Assembly: GCA_964630905.1 (NCBI GenBank)
Contig: CAZVWR010000009.1
Span: 18,157-82,156, forward strand
Source of the DNA: JAGOEX01 sp964630905
GTDB taxonomy: Bacteria > UBP6 > UBA1177
Direction of reading: 5' to 3'
DNA length: 64,000 nucleotides
Positions 9,181-17,608 of the stretch are shown here, in pieces; position 1 is the first letter of the stretch, and each line of letters starts with the position of its first letter. A program made the translations under genes and the position numbers. Below the pieces are notes generated by a model. It had not been told where the DNA came from. It saw nothing but the letters and a program-made list of their open reading frames with translations, and did no database searches.

Positions 9181-10026
9181 ATGCAGAATCAGATAATTAT
9201 TTATCAGCCCGAAGTAGGCTTATCATCTCTGGAAGTGCGACTTGAAAACGAAACTGTTTGGCTGACACAAAATCAGATGGCGGAGCTTTTTCAAACAGAC
9301 CGCACATCAATCGCCAAGCACATTGGCAATGTATATAAGTCACTGGAATTAGACAAATTATCAACCTGTGCAAAAATTGCACAGGTTCAAATTGAAGGAG
9401 ATCGGAGAGTTTCAAGAAAAATTGAATATTACAATCTCGATATGATCATTTCTGTCGGGTACCGTGTTAATTCTTTAAGAGGCACTCAGTTTCGAATCTG
9501 GGCAAACAAAGTGCTCAAAGACTATCTTATGAAAGGTTATGCGCTCAATCAGCGAATCGAGCGGATCGAAGAAAAACTCTTTGAACATGATAAAAAGTTT
9601 GAACTCATAATTCAGCAGGCAATCCCACTGAAAGAGGGAATTTTTTTTGACGGGCAGGTTTTTGATGCTTATGAGCTTGTCGTTTCATTCATAAAAAAAG
9701 CGAAAAGAACCATCGTTCTGATTGACAACTATGTGGACGAAACAGTCCTTTCAATGCTTTCAAAACGGAAAGAACGAGTTAAAGCAACTATTTACACCGC
9801 TAATCTTTCAAAAGAACTTTCTCTTGATCTTAAAAAACACAATGCTCAATACGAACCTGTTGAAATAAAGGTTTTCAGCAAATCACATGACCGTTTTCTG
9901 ATAATTGATGAAAAAACTGTCTATCATATCGGTGGCTCACTTAAAGATCTCGGAAAAAAGCTGTTTGCATTTTCAAGAATTGAGATCAATCCAGAAATTA
10001 TTCTGGATTATTTGAAAAGATTCTAA
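9181..10026 (+). CDS. RhuM-family protein with C-terminal PLD-like domain
   Basis: 281 residues. Residues 1-125 match the RhuM/virulence-associated family: ENETVWLTQNQMAELFQTDR with a helix-turn-helix (TDRTSIAKHIGNVY), then YYNLDMIISVGYRVNS and FRIWANKVLKDYLMKGYALN. A coiled segment (RIERIEEKLFEHDKKFE) leads to a C-terminal domain with SHDRFLIID and VYHIGGSLKDLG. These resemble a phospholipase-D-like HxK-type motif with Arg in place of Lys. RhuM genes are common in genomic islands and often sit near restriction or defence genes. The 3' end overlaps birA by 29 bp in convergent orientation. Role unknown. A DNA-binding, nuclease-like function is plausible. Confidence 0.75.
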   Translation: MQNQIIIYQPEVGLSSLEVRLENETVWLTQNQMAELFQTDRTSIAKHIGNVYKSLELDKLSTCAKIAQVQIEGDRRVSRKIEYYNLDMIISVGYRVNSLRGTQFRIWANKVLKDYLMKGYALNQRIERIEEKLFEHDKKFELIIQQAIPLKEGIFFDGQVFDAYELVVSFIKKAKRTIVLIDNYVDETVLSMLSKRKERVKATIYTANLSKELSLDLKKHNAQYEPVEIKVFSKSHDRFLIIDEKTVYHIGGSLKDLGKKLFAFSRIEINPEIILDYLKRF

Positions 10027-10762
10027 TTATCGAAGCGGCTGAGATTTCTAACACTTCTGAATTGTTGATGATTTTGATTGTAGATCCGTTGTTTGAAAAT
10101 CCGGTGACTGTTCCTGTTTCAATGTCGGTTCCATTAATTGTGTAGGTTATTGATCTGTCTGTCATCCAAGATATTTCAGAAACATATTTTTCTTTTATTT
10201 GGGTTTCGTTCATTTCAAAAAAAGTGTCAAGCGCCCTGATAAGTTCAGCTAAAACCGCTTCTGTTGTAATATCAGGGACATATTCGTTTAATGCGCCGAC
10301 TTTCCAGTTGTGTTCAAACAGAGTTGTTTCAGGCATGAAAACATTGATCCCTATTCCGCAGACAAAGAATCTGTCAACCCCGCGCTGAACGGTTTTTGCA
10401 ATTATTCCGGCACATTTATTCATGTCAGCCAGAATGTCGTTTGGCCATTTTATTGATATATTTTCAGTGCCTACAAACTTTTTCACTGCCATCTGTGCTG
10501 CCAGAGCAGTCCGCTGAGGAATGAGATTCAACGGCTCTGATCTATCCAGTTTCTCAAAAAAAGAAAAGTACAGATTCCCGTTATTTGGAGAAAACCACGA
10601 TTTGCCGTTCCTGCCGTAACCGCCACTTTGCAAGTCAGCGACAACTATCCCTTTCCGCACCCCTTTTTCAATAAATTCAATGGCTTTATCCATTGTTGAA
10701 GAAACCTCACCAAAATGGTAAAACCCCGAAAACCTGTTCTTTGGAATAATGTATTCTTTCAT
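9998..10762 (-). CDS. birA: Biotin-[acetyl-CoA-carboxylase] ligase
   Basis: 254 residues matching the BirA catalytic core without the N-terminal repressor HTH (group I ligase). Motifs: EVSSTMDKA near residue 19, ADLQSGGYGRNGKSW (biotinyl-AMP loop, GxGRxG), IKWPNDILA and AGIIAKTV, FVCGIGINV. The short C-terminal SH3-like domain follows (GTVTGFSNNGSTIKI). The enzyme joins biotin to the biotin carboxyl carrier subunit through biotinyl-5'-AMP in the cytosol. Good GGGGGAGA ribosome binding site. Convergent overlap with the RhuM gene. No regulatory role is expected, since the HTH is missing. Confidence 0.93.
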   Translation of the reverse strand: MKEYIIPKNRFSGFYHFGEVSSTMDKAIEFIEKGVRKGIVVADLQSGGYGRNGKSWFSPNNGNLYFSFFEKLDRSEPLNLIPQRTALAAQMAVKKFVGTENISIKWPNDILADMNKCAGIIAKTVQRGVDRFFVCGIGINVFMPETTLFEHNWKVGALNEYVPDITTEAVLAELIRALDTFFEMNETQIKEKYVSEISWMTDRSITYTINGTDIETGTVTGFSNNGSTIKIINNSEVLEISAASIIRIFSNNPE

Positions 10763-10912
10763 TTCTCCCCCTTAAATCAAGGACAAGCGGAATATCATAG
10801 AAAAAACCGGGTTTGTCAACTTGTAAAAAAATTCACAAAAATACCGCTTTAAAATATTGCTTATAGGAAAAGGATTTAATATTATTGCACGATTTTATGA
10901 GGTTGAGGGAAA

Positions 10913-12244
10913 ATGCACCGCTTTTTTATATTTATTTCGATTCTATTTTTTTCCATTAATGCATATTCAGAAAACAGCGAAGTGTTTGTAAATGCTGACA
11001 TTTTGAACATAAGAACATATCCGACTGTAAATTCCGCTAAAACTGCACTGGCTTACAGAGGTGATGTGCTGATAATTCATGAAAGCAAAAAAGATTCTGA
11101 AGGAAAGGAGTGGATAAAAGTTGCTCTAAAAAAGAAATCAACTGAGCCGGTTGGCTGGGTTCTTGCTGAATTTACAGTGAAAACAAGAGCTTATCTGCTA
11201 AGCCCGACATATAAAGATCTCGATTATTCCCCTCAGAATAAAACTGATGGATACAAAAACAACCCTAAAGTCAAAGTGAAAGGAATATATCTCACCCGTT
11301 ATTCTTCAACCCCGACCCGGCTTAACCACTTCTTCAATCTTGTAAAAGGAACCGAAATAAACGCTTTCGTAATTGACATCAAGAACGAAAGGGGCAATCT
11401 GCTTTTCAGGAGTGAAGCGGCCGCAAAGCACAATCCTGCCGGCAATAAATCGCTTATCTACAAAAGCAGGGAATCCATTATGGAGCAGATAGAAAAAGCG
11501 AAAAAGAACAATCTCTACCTTATCGCAAGAGTTGTGACATTCAAAGATGACGACTATGCAAAGAATAATCCCGAATCTGCAATTTTTGATAACGAAACGC
11601 AATCCACATATATAGATAGAGACAAGCAGCGGTGGGTTTCGCCGCATAACCGCAAGTACTGGGAATATCTCATAGAACTCTGCAAAGAAGCGGCAGATCT
11701 CGGATTTAATGAGATCCAGTTTGACTATATCAGATTTACCGACTGGAAAACAAACCTCAATTTCAAAAATACTGAAAAGGAATCAAAGTCACTGGCAATT
11801 CAGCGGTTTCTCAAATATGCAAGAGAGGAACTTAGCAAAAAAGAGGTTTATGTGAGTGCCGACATTTTCGGGCTTGTCGCTTCAGCAAGCGATGACCTTA
11901 ATCTCGGTCAGTACTGGGAAGGGATAAGCAATGTTGTCGATTTCGTTTCACCGATGATCTATCCGTCCCACTTCTCTTACGGTTTCGGTGGAATTCCCAT
12001 TCCTGACACAGAACCGTATAAGATCGTTTATATTTCAGCAAGAGATTCAGTCGCACGGAATAAAAATATTGAAACACCTGCAATAATCAGGCCGTGGATA
12101 CAGGATTTTACAGCTTACTGGCTTAAAGGCCACATCAATTATGAAAAACAGCAGATTACAGACCAGATCAAAGCACTAAGCGAACATGGAATAGACGAAT
12201 ATCTTCTGTGGAATCCCAAAAATCAGTATAAGTATCTGAAGTAA
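10913..12244 (+). CDS. Secreted SH3b plus DUF4015 glycoside hydrolase-like protein
   Basis: 443 residues. Signal peptide (residues 1-20, FFIFISILFFSINAYS), then a bacterial SH3 domain (residues 23-95, VNADILNIRTYPTVNS through GWVLAEFTV). A DUF4015-type TIM barrel spans about residues 120-440: VKGIYLTRYSS, AFVIDIKNERGNLLF, GFNEIQFDYIRF, VSADIFGLVAS, DFVSPMIYPSHFS and PWIQDF. In the family these are GH-like barrels thought to act on cell-wall or exopolysaccharide glycans. The Asp in FDYIRF and the Asp in VSADIFG occupy barrel strand ends. The SH3b domain suggests peptidoglycan binding. GAGGTTGAGGG provides the ribosome site. Ends 2 bp from a convergent gene. Confidence 0.85.
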   Translation: MHRFFIFISILFFSINAYSENSEVFVNADILNIRTYPTVNSAKTALAYRGDVLIIHESKKDSEGKEWIKVALKKKSTEPVGWVLAEFTVKTRAYLLSPTYKDLDYSPQNKTDGYKNNPKVKVKGIYLTRYSSTPTRLNHFFNLVKGTEINAFVIDIKNERGNLLFRSEAAAKHNPAGNKSLIYKSRESIMEQIEKAKKNNLYLIARVVTFKDDDYAKNNPESAIFDNETQSTYIDRDKQRWVSPHNRKYWEYLIELCKEAADLGFNEIQFDYIRFTDWKTNLNFKNTEKESKSLAIQRFLKYAREELSKKEVYVSADIFGLVASASDDLNLGQYWEGISNVVDFVSPMIYPSHFSYGFGGIPIPDTEPYKIVYISARDSVARNKNIETPAIIRPWIQDFTAYWLKGHINYEKQQITDQIKALSEHGIDEYLLWNPKNQYKYLK

Positions 12245-12246
12245 GA

Positions 12247-12489
12247 TTAGTTATGGCTGGTTTGGGTTTCCATCTTTTTTAAAAGAACGGAAAAGAGTCG
12301 CTGCATTTCAACAAGTCCGCTCGTTTTTGAGTTTTTTCCTGTTCTTGCACCAATTTCAAGAAGAGCATCGACGATTTTCCAGTCATATTTTAATTGCGAT
12401 AGCTCATCATCCTTGATTTTGCGAAGTTCATCAGCAGCGTTCTTCCACTGATCTACAACAGCTTGCATCTGCTCCTTTGTCAAACTCAT
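12247..12489 (-). CDS. Small protein downstream of nucleotidyltransferase gene
   Basis: 80 residues, all-helical and charged (KEQMQAVVDQWKNAADELRK at the N-terminus). It overlaps the nucleotidyltransferase stop by 4 bp (ATGA) and is therefore its translational partner. I do not recognise the family. Its size and position fit a small antitoxin or accessory subunit of the nucleotidyltransferase cassette. Confidence 0.6.
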   Translation of the reverse strand: MSLTKEQMQAVVDQWKNAADELRKIKDDELSQLKYDWKIVDALLEIGARTGKNSKTSGLVEMQRLFSVLLKKMETQTSHN

Positions 12490-13046
12490 TTTAATCCAAG
12501 TATTTTTTCAGATTTAGTAATTATTTCCGGCTCTTCCTTTAATTCCGCCAATATTTCAAGATGTTTCATGATATAAATTCTGTCAAGCGAGGATTTTTGC
12601 TTTTTTGCAATGCCTTCCGCATCTAGCCAGTCTTTGGGGCGTGATGCAAAAGCTTTCATAATAAAAAGATCTTCAGCAGAACATATCTTTAAGCTGACAC
12701 CTTTCATAAATTCAAAATTTGATGATCTCAATATCATTTCTTCTTCAAACGGTAATGCCCCAAAAGAAATATCAAGCGGAATTCCATCAGATGATTCGAT
12801 AAGAAGAACACGGTTTTTAATCGAAAATTCAAGTGCGTGATCAATTCTTGCCTTGAAGTGTCCAAGTATTTTTTCTGCATAATACTGCTCGCTTCCCACC
12901 CCGGTGAGAAGAGTGAGATCAACATCATGGGTTGTTCTCGGTTCACCGTGACACTGGTTTGCAAGACCTCCGATTATGCAGAAAGACCATCGGAAAGAAT
13001 CAAAGAATTCAGTAATTTCCTTAGCCGCTTTAAAAATCAAATTCAT
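12486..13046 (-). CDS. Nucleotidyltransferase-fold protein (AbiEii/DUF6036-like)
   Basis: 186 residues from ATG 13046. An in-frame TTG at 13052 is less likely. NTase signature: CIIGGLANQCHGEPRTTHDV followed by DLTLL, giving GG plus the R-T-x-D-V-D metal site, then a third acidic strand (PLDISFG). The C-terminal part carries the helical AEDLFIMKAFASRPKDWLDA element that is common in this family. It is paired with the 80-residue protein and forms the second of four NTase cassettes in the window. Function is likely toxin-like or RNA/protein modifying. Confidence 0.7.
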   Translation of the reverse strand: MNLIFKAAKEITEFFDSFRWSFCIIGGLANQCHGEPRTTHDVDLTLLTGVGSEQYYAEKILGHFKARIDHALEFSIKNRVLLIESSDGIPLDISFGALPFEEEMILRSSNFEFMKGVSLKICSAEDLFIMKAFASRPKDWLDAEGIAKKQKSSLDRIYIMKHLEILAELKEEPEIITKSEKILGLK

Positions 13047-13197
13047 AATCAAATCACCAAGTTTTTAAGAACTTTCCCGATTATATTTGAAAACCGTAAA
13101 TAGTAAAGGATGCGTGCTTTTTTAAACTTTGAAACCCCTTCTGCTAAGATCTTGTTTAATTAGGGTCTCTGTATCTTAATCATACTGAATCATCGCT

Positions 13198-13839
13198 CTA
13201 CAATATTTCTTTTTCCCCAAATACTTCTTTCACATCTTTTACTGCCTTGAGCTTATTAAATTTTTCAACTATAAAAAACATAGCCAGAAATAGCCACATA
13301 GTGAAACCTTTTATTTTAGGATATGGAATAAAAATAAAAAGAACAGGAATTACTAACAAAAACCAGTTTCTAACAAAGAAATTTTTCTGATAATATTTCA
13401 ATTTCAGTTTCGTTGCATCATAGTCAGGATGCTCAAGTATTTTTTTTATTTTGTCCGTTTCAATTCTTTTTTCCCTTTCCCGCCATCTTCTAAAAAACTC
13501 ATTTAAAATCAACAATATAAAAGAAACAGGAAAAACAATATAAATTTCACTTCTGAACATATAGAGAGAATAGAAAAACAAAACAATTATATACCAGTTC
13601 CTGTCAAAGAAACTGATAGGGTAAAAAGAATAAAGATAACTGTTTCTTTTCTCATAAATAATTAGATCAACAACGGTAAAGAAAAGAATTGTGACAAAAG
13701 AAACCATGTATGTTTTCCCCTCACCCCGTGTCATTATACCTAATTTATATCCTTCAATTAAATTCTCACCTAAAATCTCAACGACAAAAAACAAAGTTAA
13801 AGGCCATATAATCCACCCTATTCTGTTTAACACATTCAT
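13198..13839 (-). CDS. Hypothetical polytopic membrane protein
   Basis: 213 residues with about six hydrophobic helices (IGWIIWPLTLFFVVEILG, FVTILFFTVVDLIIY, YIIVLFFYSLYMF, FPVSFILLILNEFF, WFLLVIPVLFIFIPY, MWLFLAMFFIVEKF). A charged cytosolic loop (RRWREREKRIETDKIKKILE) lies in the middle. AGGAGGAAG gives a strong ribosome binding site at ATG 13839. No motif is recognised. It stands alone between two unrelated units. Confidence 0.7.
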   Translation of the reverse strand: MNVLNRIGWIIWPLTLFFVVEILGENLIEGYKLGIMTRGEGKTYMVSFVTILFFTVVDLIIYEKRNSYLYSFYPISFFDRNWYIIVLFFYSLYMFRSEIYIVFPVSFILLILNEFFRRWREREKRIETDKIKKILEHPDYDATKLKLKYYQKNFFVRNWFLLVIPVLFIFIPYPKIKGFTMWLFLAMFFIVEKFNKLKAVKDVKEVFGEKEIL

Positions 13840-13878
13840 AACTTCCTCCTACCAGAAATACGGACCAACTTCAGTAAC

Positions 13879-15063
13879 TCACTTATAGATCAGATATTTT
13901 TCCCTTATTTTTTCAAATTCTTTGCGGCTTATCTCCGCTTTTTTTTCAATTTGTTCAAAAGGGGTGTTTTTGCGGATGAGATCTTCAAGTTCTTTTGATC
14001 CGGTCATGAGAGCGAAATCTTTGGAAATGATTATCTGTTTCTGATAGAGTTTCAGGAGAGTTTTCAGCAGTTCAATACCGAGCTTGAATGCCTGATTATT
14101 TTTTCTGTCGGTAATGCTGATCTTTATTCCGCCGCATTCTCTACCAAAATGTTTGTGAACTTTAGCTTTCGGGGTGAATCTGACCGGTTCTATTATAAGC
14201 CCGGTGAATTTTTGTTTTTTCAGTTCTTCAAACAGTTTATTCTCATCAATGAAAGGGGCGCCGATAAGCTGAAAAGGTGCGTCAGACCCTCTTCCCATCG
14301 AGATATTAACCGTTTCAAGCCATCCAAGTTCGCTGTAAAGAAGAGCACTTTCAAGAGAGTTCAGATTGGGTGAAGGGGATACCCACGGAAGTTTGGTTTC
14401 ATCAAAGAGCATTGAACGGTTGTAGTTTTTCATTTTTACTACTGTCAGATTTGTATTAAGTTTAAAATGTTCGTTAAAAAGCACTGCAAGCTCTCCAACT
14501 GTCAATCCATATCTTGTCGCAATAGGGAATATCGAAGTGAAAAAACCGGTTAGATCTTTTGGCGGCACAAATCCTGAAACTTTATCACCTCCGATTATCA
14601 CAGGTCTATCAACCACAATTATCTCAATCCCTGCTTTGGAGACGGTTTCCATCATATAGCTGAGAGTTGAAATGTATGTATAGTATCTCACTCCTGCATC
14701 AGCAATATCATAAAGAACGACATCAATTTCCTTAAGCTGTTCCGGTAACGGTTTTTTCGTTTTTCCATAAAGCGAAATGACCGGAATATTATCAACAGAA
14801 CTATTTTGAACAGCTTCGTCTCTATCTGTATGGAAACCGTGTTCAGGGGAAAATATCTTTTTTACTTTCACCCCGTGCTTTTTTAAAAGTTCAAGAAGAG
14901 CTACACCATCTTTATTAACAGCAGTCTTGTTTGCTAATAGTGCAACATTTTTGTTTTTAAGATATATGAATTTTTCACAATCCATCACATCAAGACCTGT
15001 CAGAACAGCTCCGAATGCACAAAAATGAAAAAACAGAAGAAAAAAGAAAATAAAATGTCGCAT
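13879..15063 (-). CDS. namZ: Exo-beta-N-acetylmuramidase, DUF1343/NamZ family
   Basis: 394 residues from ATG 15063, chosen over GTG 15069 because GAGGTG sits at the right distance. Signal peptide at residues 1-18 (FIFFFLLFFHFCAFG). The DUF1343 core follows: LLANKTAVNKDG, KKIFSPEHGFHTDRDE, ISLYGKTKKPLPEQL, VVLYDIADAGVRYYTYISTL (catalytic-site region), IIVVDRPVIIGG and SMGRGSDAPFQLIGAPFID. NamZ removes terminal MurNAc from the non-reducing end of peptidoglycan glycans. It is divergently oriented from a serine hydrolase related to the AmiE/beta-lactamase fold, as in the B. subtilis murQ-amiE-nagZ-namZ group. Location is periplasmic. Confidence 0.88.
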   Translation of the reverse strand: MRHFIFFFLLFFHFCAFGAVLTGLDVMDCEKFIYLKNKNVALLANKTAVNKDGVALLELLKKHGVKVKKIFSPEHGFHTDRDEAVQNSSVDNIPVISLYGKTKKPLPEQLKEIDVVLYDIADAGVRYYTYISTLSYMMETVSKAGIEIIVVDRPVIIGGDKVSGFVPPKDLTGFFTSIFPIATRYGLTVGELAVLFNEHFKLNTNLTVVKMKNYNRSMLFDETKLPWVSPSPNLNSLESALLYSELGWLETVNISMGRGSDAPFQLIGAPFIDENKLFEELKKQKFTGLIIEPVRFTPKAKVHKHFGRECGGIKISITDRKNNQAFKLGIELLKTLLKLYQKQIIISKDFALMTGSKELEDLIRKNTPFEQIEKKAEISRKEFEKIREKYLIYK

Positions 15064-15077
15064 AGTCACCTCATTTC

Positions 15078-15107
15078 TTGACTATAAATCTGTTGTTACT
15101 TTATAAT
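15078..15107 (+). promoter_or_regulatory. Strong sigma70-like promoter that predicts a leaderless mRNA
   Basis: TTGACT at 15078-15083, 18-bp spacer, consensus TATAAT at 15102-15107. The next ATG in frame is at 15114, exactly where transcription is expected to start. No Shine-Dalgarno lies between. Confidence 0.6.
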
Positions 15108-15113
15108 GGACGA

Positions 15114-16199
15114 ATGAGAGTTGCAATAATTTTGCTCACATCATTACTATTTTCATCACTTTCGGGCGAAACTCCTGTTTTTGAACAGAAAATTATAGAA
15201 ATCAGTCAGAAAAGTGTTGCAGAGGATTATTTTTCCGCAGTTTCGATTTCTGTTTTCAAAGACGGTAAAAAGATCGCAAATATTTCGGAAGGATTTATCC
15301 ATTCAAAAACTCCGGATCAGAAGATCACTGATAAAACCCTGTTTGACCTTGCATCACTGACTAAACCGATAGTCATGGTGTCTCTTTTCTTTGATCTGGA
15401 AAAAAAAGGACTTCTTGACAGGAACTGGACTGTTTCAAAGTTTTTCCCCGAAATCACAAGGGAGATAACACTTTTTCAGCTTCTGACACATAAAAGCGGA
15501 CTTTCCGCCTATGCCGATTTTTTCAAACTTGACGGCGGTACTGATCTTGAAAGCAGAAAGAAAAGGATAATCAAATACATTTCTCAAATTAAAAAAGTGC
15601 ATTCTGACCGTTATAGCGACATAAATTATATCCTCCTTGGATTTATAATTGAAAAAATAACAGGCAGAGATCTGGATTCTTCTTTCAAAGAATTTATCAG
15701 CAAAAATTATCCCTCAATAAAATCGTTTACTTACAATCCTTTAAAAAACGGTGTGATCCTTTCAAACATTGTTGCTACTTCTTACTCTGTTCCAAGAAAC
15801 ATCGTAACCTGCGGAGAAGTTGAAGATGAAAATGCCGCATATCTTTCTGGAATTTCAGGACACGCAGGACTTTTCTCAACTGCCGATGATGTTTCGCAGT
15901 TCTATTCACTTCTTCTGAAAGATCCGGTGTTTAGAAAAGTTATAACCGATCAGACCGGCTTTGATAAAAAGGAAAGTGAAAACTCAAATTTCGGAGTTGT
16001 AGCCGACACAAGTTGTTCGGGTCATCTCGGATGGAGCGGAACGGCATTTCTGATCTGCCCCGAGAATGATATTGTCATCACAATCCTTACCAACAGAACC
16101 CATTCGATAAAATATAAACCGGAAGATTTTACCAACATAAAAACATTCAGAAGAATCGTTTTTGATTTAATATTATCTGAACTGAATAAAGAAAAATGA
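15114..16199 (+). CDS. Secreted serine hydrolase, beta-lactamase/AmiE-like fold
   Basis: 361 residues from ATG 15114, with a signal peptide (MRVAIILLTSLLFSSLSG). Serine beta-lactamase-fold motifs: SxxK in LASLTKPIVM near residue 86, the YSDINYILLG Tyr motif near 165, and a terminal GHLGWSGT motif near 302 in place of KTG. B. subtilis AmiE (YbbE), a MurNAc-L-Ala amidase acting with NamZ, has this fold. The divergent namZ makes a similar role in muropeptide recovery likely, although an esterase or DD-peptidase is possible. The ATG-TGA overlap with the next gene (16196-16199) couples it to the M23 lipoprotein. Confidence 0.8.
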   Translation: MRVAIILLTSLLFSSLSGETPVFEQKIIEISQKSVAEDYFSAVSISVFKDGKKIANISEGFIHSKTPDQKITDKTLFDLASLTKPIVMVSLFFDLEKKGLLDRNWTVSKFFPEITREITLFQLLTHKSGLSAYADFFKLDGGTDLESRKKRIIKYISQIKKVHSDRYSDINYILLGFIIEKITGRDLDSSFKEFISKNYPSIKSFTYNPLKNGVILSNIVATSYSVPRNIVTCGEVEDENAAYLSGISGHAGLFSTADDVSQFYSLLLKDPVFRKVITDQTGFDKKESENSNFGVVADTSCSGHLGWSGTAFLICPENDIVITILTNRTHSIKYKPEDFTNIKTFRRIVFDLILSELNKEK

Positions 16200-17608
16200 A
16201 AAAGATTACTGCACTGTTTTTTGCTGTTCTTTTATTTTTTCCGGCTTGTGATATCGAAAAAAGATCTGTTGCCATTGATGAATCTGTTCAGGATGAAGAT
16301 GCCGAAATGGTGAGCGATGAAGAAAGGGTTGATGATGAACAGGTGCTTGAATTTGTTGAAATAACAATGCAGAAAGTGTCAGGAGATCTGAGTCAGAAAG
16401 CAGTTGTTGATGTTACAGAGTTTAAAGTTGAAAGGAATTTAAACCATGTTGACACCTCTTTTTTCATTCACATAAACGATTTTGAAATTATTGCAAAAAA
16501 GCTTAGAAACGAGATCTTTGAAAAAGGATGTCATGATTGTTCTGAAGACGAAAATTATCTTTTTGCGGTTACTTCAAAGAATGATGAGTGCTGTGTTTCT
16601 GATGAACAGGTGATAAATGAAATTGCAAAATATCTTCTCATTCCGGTAAATTCGATGCTCTGGCCCTTTGCTCCACAGGATGAGCCGCATAATGTCGGTC
16701 ACACAAGTGTCAACATTCAGCACTACACTAATAAATATGAAGAGGCATATTTTCATCACGGGATAGATGTTATAAAAGATCAGCCCGAAAAGATATTCAA
16801 CCCGTATGACGGCAGAGTGACAAAGGTCGGATATTACAGGACCGAGGAAGTGGGGGAGAGCAAATATTATTTTGAAGTTGTCGTGCAGACGGTGAACGGA
16901 TTGAAATTTGAGTTCCATCACACAGACCCCGAAAGTGTTCCGGATGCCGTATACGAACTGGAAGGGACTGATCAAGTTTTGAAAGCAGGTGAAAACACAG
17001 GCAAAATTGTTTTCTGGCCGACACCTGATTCTTTCAGCGGAAAGCTTTTCCATCACATTCATTTCAATGTCATTACAGAAAGTGGAATAAAACTCAATCC
17101 GCTGATCATGATGACTCCTCAGAAAGATGACACTGCTCCTGAAATAGAAGAGATCTATCTGACCGACCCTGACAGGACAAAAACTCTTTCAACTGAAAAT
17201 ATTAGTGAGGATTTTCATGTTGTAATTAAAGTGCGAGATCTTGCTGATGATAAGATCTGGCCTAATCCTCCCCGCTTTTCAAAAATTGAGATCATTAACC
17301 TTGATAACGAAGTGGTTTTTGAACATTCGGGTTATGATTTTATTGCGATGATGAGTGAAAACATAAATGAGTTTGTGTGTGACTACTATCTTTGTGAAAT
17401 AGGGGACACCGTTTTTTCAAAAGGGAGCTATTCCGAAAGGGAGTTTTATGTTGTTGTGACAGCTTTTGATAAAACAGGTGCAAAAACAGATGCAGTAGAG
17501 AAAGAGCTTTTTGAAAACGGAGAATATTCAATAAAAGCAACAAGCTGTGATGAAGCAGGTAACTGCGGTGAAAAATCAATTGATATAAGTTTTGGAGGTG
17601 TTGAATGA
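16196..17608 (+). CDS. Lipoprotein with M23-type peptidase domain
   Basis: 470 residues. Lipoprotein signal (MKKITALFFAVLLFFPAC, lipobox FPAC), then an acidic linker (ESVQDEDAEMVSDEERVDDE). The M23 (LytM) fold lies at about residues 160-305. Candidate zinc ligands are HHGIDV (H and D of HxxxD) near residue 186 and HIHFNV (HxH) near 284, with HHTDPE between. A C-terminal beta-sandwich from residue 310 follows. M23 enzymes cut peptidoglycan cross-bridges or stem peptides. It overlaps its neighbours on both sides by ATGA and forms an operon with the serine hydrolase and a nitroreductase, supporting a cell-wall turnover context. Confidence 0.8.
   Translation: MKKITALFFAVLLFFPACDIEKRSVAIDESVQDEDAEMVSDEERVDDEQVLEFVEITMQKVSGDLSQKAVVDVTEFKVERNLNHVDTSFFIHINDFEIIAKKLRNEIFEKGCHDCSEDENYLFAVTSKNDECCVSDEQVINEIAKYLLIPVNSMLWPFAPQDEPHNVGHTSVNIQHYTNKYEEAYFHHGIDVIKDQPEKIFNPYDGRVTKVGYYRTEEVGESKYYFEVVVQTVNGLKFEFHHTDPESVPDAVYELEGTDQVLKAGENTGKIVFWPTPDSFSGKLFHHIHFNVITESGIKLNPLIMMTPQKDDTAPEIEEIYLTDPDRTKTLSTENISEDFHVVIKVRDLADDKIWPNPPRFSKIEIINLDNEVVFEHSGYDFIAMMSENINEFVCDYYLCEIGDTVFSKGSYSEREFYVVVTAFDKTGAKTDAVEKELFENGEYSIKATSCDEAGNCGEKSIDISFGGVE

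Noticed and set aside
9998..10026. Overlap of RhuM-type and birA as a sign of a mistaken frame
   Set aside because: Both proteins keep their C-terminal motifs. A 29-bp convergent overlap is normal in this compact region.
15078..15113. TTG 15078 as start of the serine hydrolase
   Set aside because: It would add residues before a clean signal peptide and coincide with the promoter -35.
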